A DNA stretch of 11,112 nucleotides, taken from JAXDBV01 sp034678415 (GTDB lineage Bacteria > Bacteroidota > Bacteroidia > Bacteroidales > VadinHA17). Both the position numbers and the translations under genes were made by a program. Shown here piece by piece: positions 7,009-11,112 of the stretch. Within the stretch, counting starts at the first letter, position 1. Each line of letters begins with the position of its first letter. The stretch covers positions 1-11,112 of the forward strand of contig JAXDBV010000112.1 of assembly GCA_034678415.1 (NCBI GenBank), written 5' to 3'. Under the pieces are notes generated by a model, which made no database searches, was not told where the DNA came from, and saw nothing but the letters and a program-made list of their open reading frames with translations.

Positions 7009-9348
7009 ATGAATAGTACAATCTTTACTGCCCGACGGAAATATATTTCCGTTTCCCTGGTTATCGCTTCTTTTACCACCTCATCCTTTGCAGATATTCC
7101 TGAAGTGTCCTCTGACCTGGTACTTTGGTTCACCCGTCCTGCCACCGTATGGGATAATGCACTGCCGGTAGGTAATGGCAGGCTCGGAGCTATGATTTTT
7201 GGCGGGGTTGAAAAGGAAAGGCTTCAGCTGAATGAGGAGACGGTTTGGACGGGAAGCGACCAGGATTGTCATAATCCCGGATCACTGGCAGCTCTGGACA
7301 GTGTGCGCCAGCTGCTTTTCGATGGAAGATACGGAGAAGCCGAACGAATAGCCCAGCAAAAGATCATGAGTCTTCAAAACCCGTCAGCACAGCATACATA
7401 CCAGACCTTGGGAGATCTGCATCTTTTCTTCAGGGAGACGCGTAGCTTCACGGACTATCGTCGTGAGCTCGATCTGGAGTCAGCCATTGCCCGTGTCCGT
7501 TATGTGTCCAACGGTATCCGTTATACCCGTGAGGTTTTTAGCAGTGCACCCGACCAGGTGCTGGTGTTGAGGCTTTCGTCCGACAGGGGAGCATCGCTCA
7601 GCTTTACCGCACGGCTGAGCCGTCCCGGCAACAAGGCACGGATTGAAAACGACGGGAGCATGATCACCATGACGGAACATGTCGGTGAAGGCAATGGAGT
7701 ACGCCTGGTCGCCCGGATGAAGATCATAATTGAGGGAGGCAGCATGACTGGTACGACCGACAGTTTACGTATTGAAAAAGCCAGCCAGGTGACTATTCTT
7801 CTCACTGCTGCAACCGATTACCGGGGCATCGATCCGGCACAGGAATCTTTACATCAGTTACAGGCTGCTGAGAAGAAGAATTACGATATATTAAAAAAAT
7901 GTCACATCGACGATTACCGGCAATATTTTCAACGGGTTGATTTTGACCTGGGCAGGACTGATGCTGTTTATTTCACCACCGACGCACGTATTGATGCGGT
8001 AAGAAACGGGAATTACGATCCGCAGCTTATTGAGCTTTATTACCAGTTTGGCAGGTATCTGCTTATCAGCAGCTCACGACCCGGTTGCCTTCCTGCCAAC
8101 CTGCAGGGGATCTGGGCTGACGGACTGAAACCGCCATGGAGTGCGGATTACCATATTAATATAAATATACAGATGAACTACTGGCCGGCAGAAATAACAA
8201 ACCTGTCGGAGCTGCATGAGCCCTTCCTGCGGTTCATCAATGATCTGAGGCCTGATGCCCGTAAAACGGCCAGAGAAATGTATGGCTGTCGTGGTATCGT
8301 CGCTCATCATACCACTGATGTATGGCATTACACCGAACCGTCGGCGAACATACGGTACGGCATGTGGCCCATGGGTATTGCGTGGAGCTGCCAGCACCTG
8401 TGGGAACATTACCTTTTCACCGGTGACCGCATGTACCTTGACACCTTTGCCTATCCCATCATGTGTGAGGCGGCTGAGTTTATTATCGATTGGCTCGTGG
8501 AGGATCCTCGCACGGGGAACCTTGTTTCAGGGCCTTCCATATCACCTGAAAACAGGTATAAAATAAGTGACGGAACATCCGTGTCACTCGACATGGGTCC
8601 TACGATGGACCAGATGATCATCTGGGACCTGCTGACCAGTACTATCGAGGCAGGTGCCCTCCTGGGCAGGAATGAACCCTTCCGTGCAAAAATGCAGGAG
8701 ATACTGGATAAGCTAGCTCCGGTCAGTACAGGCAGGGACGGCCGTTTACTGGAATGGTCGCGTGAGTATGAGGAGGCAGAACCGGGCCACAGGCACATAT
8801 CTCACCTTTTCGGGCTACATCCCGGCCGCCAGATCACTGAATCATTGAATCCTGAGATGATGGCCGCAGCTCGCAAAACGATAGATTACCGGCTGGCACA
8901 TGGCGGAGGACATACAGGCTGGAGCCGGGCATGGATCATCAACTTCTTCGCCCGGCTGAGGGATGGCGATGCAGCATATCACAACCTGCAGGAACTGCTG
9001 CGTAAATCCACACTCCACAACCTGTTTGATACTCATCCTCCGTTTCAGATCGATGGCAACTTCGGGGCAGTTGCCGGCATCACTGAAATGCTTCTGCAAA
9101 GCCATGCCGGGATGATCGACCTGCTGCCTGCACTTCCGTCGGCATGGCAGAACGGTCATATCAACGGTATCTGTGCCAGAGGAGGATTCCTAGTGGATAT
9201 CGAATGGAAAAACGGCAAACTGAAACAGGCTGCACTGGTATCAAAACTCGGGAACTCTTGTAAACTTAGGTATGGAGAAAAAATAATAACCGTTAATACG
9301 AGGGAAGGTGAGAAATATTATTTCAACCACAGGTTGAAAAAACGGTAA
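7009..9348 (+). CDS. GH95 alpha-L-fucosidase / alpha-L-galactosidase
   Basis: I choose the ATG at 7009, giving 779 residues, because it begins a good signal peptide (MNSTIFTARRKYISVSLVIA, cut near SSFA/D). The in-frame ATG at 6892 adds 39 residues that would bury it. The size is usual for GH95, inverting enzymes that remove alpha-1,2-linked L-fucose, or alpha-L-galactose, from glycan side chains. The N-terminal beta domain starts with the hallmark PVGNGRLGAMIFGGVEKE and LNEETVWTG. The (alpha/alpha)6 core carries NLQGIWADG and YHINININ-type sequence in YHINI-NIQMNYWPAE. Compared with Bifidobacterium AfcA (Asn421, Asn423, Glu566, Asp766), the equivalents are Asn384 and Asn386, Glu514 (GPSISPEN) and Asp682 (FQIDGNFG), so the enzyme should be active. 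A C-terminal beta domain follows LLPALPSAW. The signal peptide is type I with no lipobox, so the protein is probably periplasmic. It is the last gene before the susC leader. His382, two residues before Asn384, may favour fucose over galactose. Confidence 0.94.
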   Translation: MNSTIFTARRKYISVSLVIASFTTSSFADIPEVSSDLVLWFTRPATVWDNALPVGNGRLGAMIFGGVEKERLQLNEETVWTGSDQDCHNPGSLAALDSVRQLLFDGRYGEAERIAQQKIMSLQNPSAQHTYQTLGDLHLFFRETRSFTDYRRELDLESAIARVRYVSNGIRYTREVFSSAPDQVLVLRLSSDRGASLSFTARLSRPGNKARIENDGSMITMTEHVGEGNGVRLVARMKIIIEGGSMTGTTDSLRIEKASQVTILLTAATDYRGIDPAQESLHQLQAAEKKNYDILKKCHIDDYRQYFQRVDFDLGRTDAVYFTTDARIDAVRNGNYDPQLIELYYQFGRYLLISSSRPGCLPANLQGIWADGLKPPWSADYHININIQMNYWPAEITNLSELHEPFLRFINDLRPDARKTAREMYGCRGIVAHHTTDVWHYTEPSANIRYGMWPMGIAWSCQHLWEHYLFTGDRMYLDTFAYPIMCEAAEFIIDWLVEDPRTGNLVSGPSISPENRYKISDGTSVSLDMGPTMDQMIIWDLLTSTIEAGALLGRNEPFRAKMQEILDKLAPVSTGRDGRLLEWSREYEEAEPGHRHISHLFGLHPGRQITESLNPEMMAAARKTIDYRLAHGGGHTGWSRAWIINFFARLRDGDAAYHNLQELLRKSTLHNLFDTHPPFQIDGNFGAVAGITEMLLQSHAGMIDLLPALPSAWQNGHINGICARGGFLVDIEWKNGKLKQAALVSKLGNSCKLRYGEKIITVNTREGEKYYFNHRLKKR

Positions 9349-9439
9349 ACCTTTAGTTTTGTCTCCCGAACCCATCGTCCGAATATCTGATTATATTTCC
9401 GTAAATTAATGCAATCCCTTTCAAAAAATGTACATATGA

Positions 9440-9480
9440 CACTTATATTATTGTGATTGTCAATCACATATTAAAAAGTG
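9440..9480. promoter_or_regulatory. Nested palindrome, candidate CRP-like operator
   Basis: The core TGTGATTGTCAATCACA (9452-9468) is a perfect inverted repeat of two 8-bp arms around T9460. A second pair, CACTT (9440-9444) and AAGTG (9476-9480), is placed symmetrically about the same centre. The core resembles the CRP family site TGTGA-N6-TCACA but has 7 bp between the half-sites. Its centre lies about 60 bp before the start expected from the -7 element at 9514-9521, a usual place for an activator. Bacteroidota PULs are known to depend on a CRP-family regulator (Cur, BT4338); binding here is my inference. Confidence 0.45.
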
Positions 9481-9513
9481 TTATGGATGTGTATCAAAAT
9501 TAAATAAACTTTG

Positions 9514-9521
9514 TATTTTTG
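9514..9521 (+). promoter_or_regulatory. Candidate Bacteroidota -7 promoter element for susC
   Basis: TATTTTTG matches the Bacteroidota -7 consensus TAnnTTTG exactly. No clear TTG is seen at the -33 position, which fits a promoter that needs an activator but also weakens the call. The start would be near 9528, giving a leader of about 280 nt. Confidence 0.35.
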
Positions 9522-9668
9522 GTATACGGGATCTGTTTCCCCCGTTGTAGTATTCTTTAATGCCATGAAATAAAGATAAAAACCAAACCATACCCTAGTA
9601 TAAACCTAAACCCGTTCGCCTATGAATTAATCCAATCAACGAAACACAACACTGTATACTCTACCATG

Positions 9669-9693
9669 ATCAGCAATAACCCTTATTGCTGAT
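9669..9693 (+). repeat. Strong leader hairpin, 11-bp perfect stem
   Basis: ATCAGCAATAA (9669-9679) pairs perfectly with TTATTGCTGAT (9683-9693) across a CCC loop; a G-U and a T-A pair can extend the stem by two. No T tract follows directly. A competing 5-bp pairing CCTTA (9681-9685) with TAAGG (9694-9698) uses the right arm, so the two folds exclude each other. It may be an mRNA leader element or a DNA operator. Confidence 0.55.
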
Positions 9694-9703
9694 TAAGGCT
9701 TAT

Positions 9704-9739
9704 CCGGATTATATAAAATCCGGTACCAATTATTTTTTT
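9704..9739 (+). terminator. Possible attenuator: hairpin followed by T7
   Basis: CCGGATT (9704-9710) pairs with AATCCGG (9717-9723) across a 6-nt loop, and TTTTTTT lies at 9733-9739, nine nt after the stem. The gap between stem and T run is longer than in a typical intrinsic terminator, so efficiency is doubtful. It sits inside the presumed susC leader, about 70 nt before the start codon. Confidence 0.3.
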
Positions 9740-9766
9740 AATCTAACGTCATCATCCAGAAATACG

Positions 9767-9790
9767 GGCATGAAATAGAGTTGTCATGCC
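9767..9790 (+). repeat. Hairpin just before the susC start
   Basis: GGCATGA (9767-9773) pairs with TCATGCC (9784-9790) across a 10-nt loop, ending 18 nt before the susC ATG. It could affect ribosome access to the start. It also contains the start codon of the small open frame at 9786. Confidence 0.4.
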
Positions 9791-9812
9791 TAAAAAATCA
9801 TTAAAACTATGA
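9786..9812 (+). CDS. Possible 8-residue leader peptide overlapping the susC start
   Basis: ATG at 9786 opens a frame encoding MPKKSLKL and stops with TGA at 9810-9812, so stop and susC start overlap as ATGA. This is the usual geometry of translational coupling. There is no clear ribosome binding site, its start lies in the arm of a hairpin, and an 8-codon frame can easily arise by chance, so existence as a translated peptide is a guess. Confidence 0.15.
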   Translation: MPKKSLKL

Positions 9813-11112
9813 GAAATACATTCGCATTGTTTTTTCTGATGATCCTGACTGTTTGTGCTAATGGTTACAGTATCAAGTACCATGGGGGTGATAACTCATC
9901 CTTTCAGCAAACGGTTGTTCAGGGAATTGTTACCGATGAAAGCGGTAATCCCATGCCGGGTGTCAATGTTGTAATAAAGGGCACCATATTGGGCACGATG
10001 ACCGATGCCTCAGGCAATTATTCGATTGATGTTGGCACCCAGGCGGCCGTGCTTGTTTTTTCCTATATAGGTTATAACGATCAGGAAATCACCGTAGGGA
10101 ACCGGAGAGAGATAAACGTCCAGCTAACACCGAAGGACATGAGGCTTGAGGAGGTGGTTGTTGTGGGTTATGGCACGATGAGGAAAAGTGATCTGACGGG
10201 TGCTATCACCAAAGTCACTTCAGAAACCCTTCTTGAGCGTCCCACGCAGAATGTGCTGCAGGCGATGCAGGGGAAAGCGGCGGGGATTGATATCATTTCC
10301 AACCTCAAACCCGGCGAGGTGCCTGCCATTACCGTACGGGGCAACCGTTCCATCACTGCTTCAAATGCTCCCTTGTATGTGGTTGACGGTATCCCTCTTG
10401 CCGTGGGCAGTATAGCCGACATCAATCCCAATGACATTGCCTCCGTTGAAATCCTGAAAGATGCTTCGGCCACCGCCATCTTCGGGTCGCGCGGTGCCAA
10501 CGGTGTCATCATGATCACAACCAACAAGGGGGAAAAAGGACGGGTTTCTGTCACCTATTCCAATACCACTTCGCTTGACTCCTATCACTCGCTTACAGAC
10601 TGGATGGATGGAGGGGAGTATATTGACCGGTGGAGGCTCGCCCTCATGAACGGAAGGCAGTATCAAACAACAACTAATTCCGACCTTAACCAGCCGGCAG
10701 ATATATGGTATCCTGATCCCACGCTGGATGTTACCAAGATGGCACTGGCCAATGATCCGGTTGCCATGGAGTCGGTTCTGATGGGGTATGAATGGGAAAA
10801 TGATGAAATAGGAGGCACGGTTAAGATGCGGCCCACAACGCCCGAGGAGCAGGCCATGGGTTGGCCGGCACAGGTGCCGTTGTACAATTCCAAAAATATC
10901 AGGAGCTATGACTGGGCTAAGGCAGCGCTCCGCCAGGGTATCACCCAGAACCACCAGCTGGCGGTTTCAGCAGGCACCGATATTTCACGCGTGTACCTGT
11001 CTTTTGGTTATCTTGATCAGCTGGGTGTTCAGAAAGACCAGGATTACAAGCGTTACAGCGTGAATGTCAATGGCGATATTGCCGCGAACAAATGGCTCAC
11101 CATTGGTACATC
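9809..11112 (+). CDS. SusC/RagA-type TonB-dependent outer-membrane transporter, 5' part
   Basis: The frame is open to the right edge and yields 434 codons of a protein normally near 1000 residues. SusC proteins form outer-membrane barrels that, with a SusD lipoprotein lid, import oligosaccharides using TonB energy. The order is a hydrophobic N-terminal signal segment (residues 1-19, MRNTFALFFLMILTVCANG, cut site not obvious), a carboxypeptidase-regulatory-like beta domain (about 36-110, VVQGIVTDESGNPMPGVNV), the family signature EEVVVVGYGTMRKSDLTGAI (114-133), and a plug domain (to about 240) with VRGNRSI, PLYVVDGIP, ILKDASATAIFGSRGANGV and ITTNKG. The barrel then begins. There is no STN domain between signal and regulatory-like domain, unlike SusC proteins that signal through an anti-sigma factor. 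No Shine-Dalgarno is evident. A susD gene is expected right after this one, outside the window. Confidence 0.95.
   Translation, partial: MRNTFALFFLMILTVCANGYSIKYHGGDNSSFQQTVVQGIVTDESGNPMPGVNVVIKGTILGTMTDASGNYSIDVGTQAAVLVFSYIGYNDQEITVGNRREINVQLTPKDMRLEEVVVVGYGTMRKSDLTGAITKVTSETLLERPTQNVLQAMQGKAAGIDIISNLKPGEVPAITVRGNRSITASNAPLYVVDGIPLAVGSIADINPNDIASVEILKDASATAIFGSRGANGVIMITTNKGEKGRVSVTYSNTTSLDSYHSLTDWMDGGEYIDRWRLALMNGRQYQTTTNSDLNQPADIWYPDPTLDVTKMALANDPVAMESVLMGYEWENDEIGGTVKMRPTTPEEQAMGWPAQVPLYNSKNIRSYDWAKAALRQGITQNHQLAVSAGTDISRVYLSFGYLDQLGVQKDQDYKRYSVNVNGDIAANKWLTIGT

Larger units (their letters stand above)
9349..9808 (+). other. 460-bp susC leader region, AT-rich and structured
   Basis: This is the longest gene-free stretch and is clearly richer in A and T than the genes beside it. 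In order it holds a nested palindrome (9440-9480), a candidate promoter element (9514-9521), a short GC-rich inverted repeat ACGGG/CCCGT (9526-9530 and 9541-9545), hairpins at 9669-9693, 9704-9723 and 9767-9790, a T7 run (9733-9739), and an 8-codon open frame at 9786-9812. No strong terminator for the GH95 gene was found. The layout suggests that susC begins its own transcript with a long 5' untranslated leader. Confidence 0.6.

Noticed and set aside
9354..9361. TAGTTTTG, a second match to TAnnTTTG just after the GH95 stop
   Set aside because: A TTG at 9334-9336 gives a 17-bp spacer, shorter than usual, and the promoter would need a leader of over 430 nt, so it was not called; it remains possible.
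9770..9778. ATG-AAA-TAG mini-frame in the third leader hairpin
   Set aside because: Two codons with no ribosome binding site; most likely chance.
10361..10954. 197-residue open frame on the - strand opposite the SusC plug
   Set aside because: The + strand here encodes highly conserved SusC motifs; the antisense frame has no domain or start support.

Overview
The window looks like part of a polysaccharide utilization locus (PUL) from a Bacteroidota genome, most likely Bacteroidales. The evidence is a SusC/RagA-type TonB-dependent transporter at the right end, preceded by a run of secreted carbohydrate-active enzymes on the same strand. The genes show little dependence on Shine-Dalgarno sites, and the coding parts have moderate GC while the gaps are AT-rich. 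No mobile element, CRISPR array, tRNA or rRNA was seen. The exact species cannot be told from this sequence.

Layout, all on the + strand: (1) 1-1434, the 3' part of a GH106-type alpha-L-rhamnosidase, cut by the left edge. (2) 1470-2708, a GH105/GH88-type unsaturated glycuronyl hydrolase, 35 bp behind it with a good ribosome binding site, so probably in the same operon. (3) 3009-6722, a 1237-residue lipoprotein that resembles the uncharacterised DUF4450 proteins, with a glycosidase-like alpha/alpha toroid in the middle and long beta-rich ends. (4) 7009-9348, a GH95 alpha-L-fucosidase/alpha-L-galactosidase with all four expected catalytic-site residues. (5) 9809 to the right edge, the first 434 codons of a SusC-like transporter. 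Spacers of 300, 286 and 460 bp separate genes 2/3, 3/4 and 4/5.

How they may work together: GH105 removes the 4,5-unsaturated uronic acid left by pectate or rhamnogalacturonan lyases, GH106 removes the alpha-L-rhamnose this can expose, and GH95 removes alpha-L-fucose or alpha-L-galactose decorations. This suggests a rhamnose- and uronate-containing glycan with L-fucose or L-galactose branches. Pectic rhamnogalacturonan (RG-I or RG-II) is the first guess; a rhamnose-rich algal or bacterial polysaccharide is the alternative. Oligosaccharides would enter through the SusC protein and its SusD partner, which should lie just beyond the right edge. The job of the DUF4450-like lipoprotein is unknown, and it is the best candidate here for an undescribed activity.

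The 460-bp susC leader is the most structured non-coding part. It holds a perfect 17-bp CRP-like palindrome nested in a wider symmetric block, a candidate Bacteroidota -7 promoter element, three hairpins (one with an 11-bp perfect stem) with a T7 tract, and an 8-codon open frame whose stop overlaps the susC start as ATGA. This points to regulated initiation and perhaps leader-mediated control of susC.
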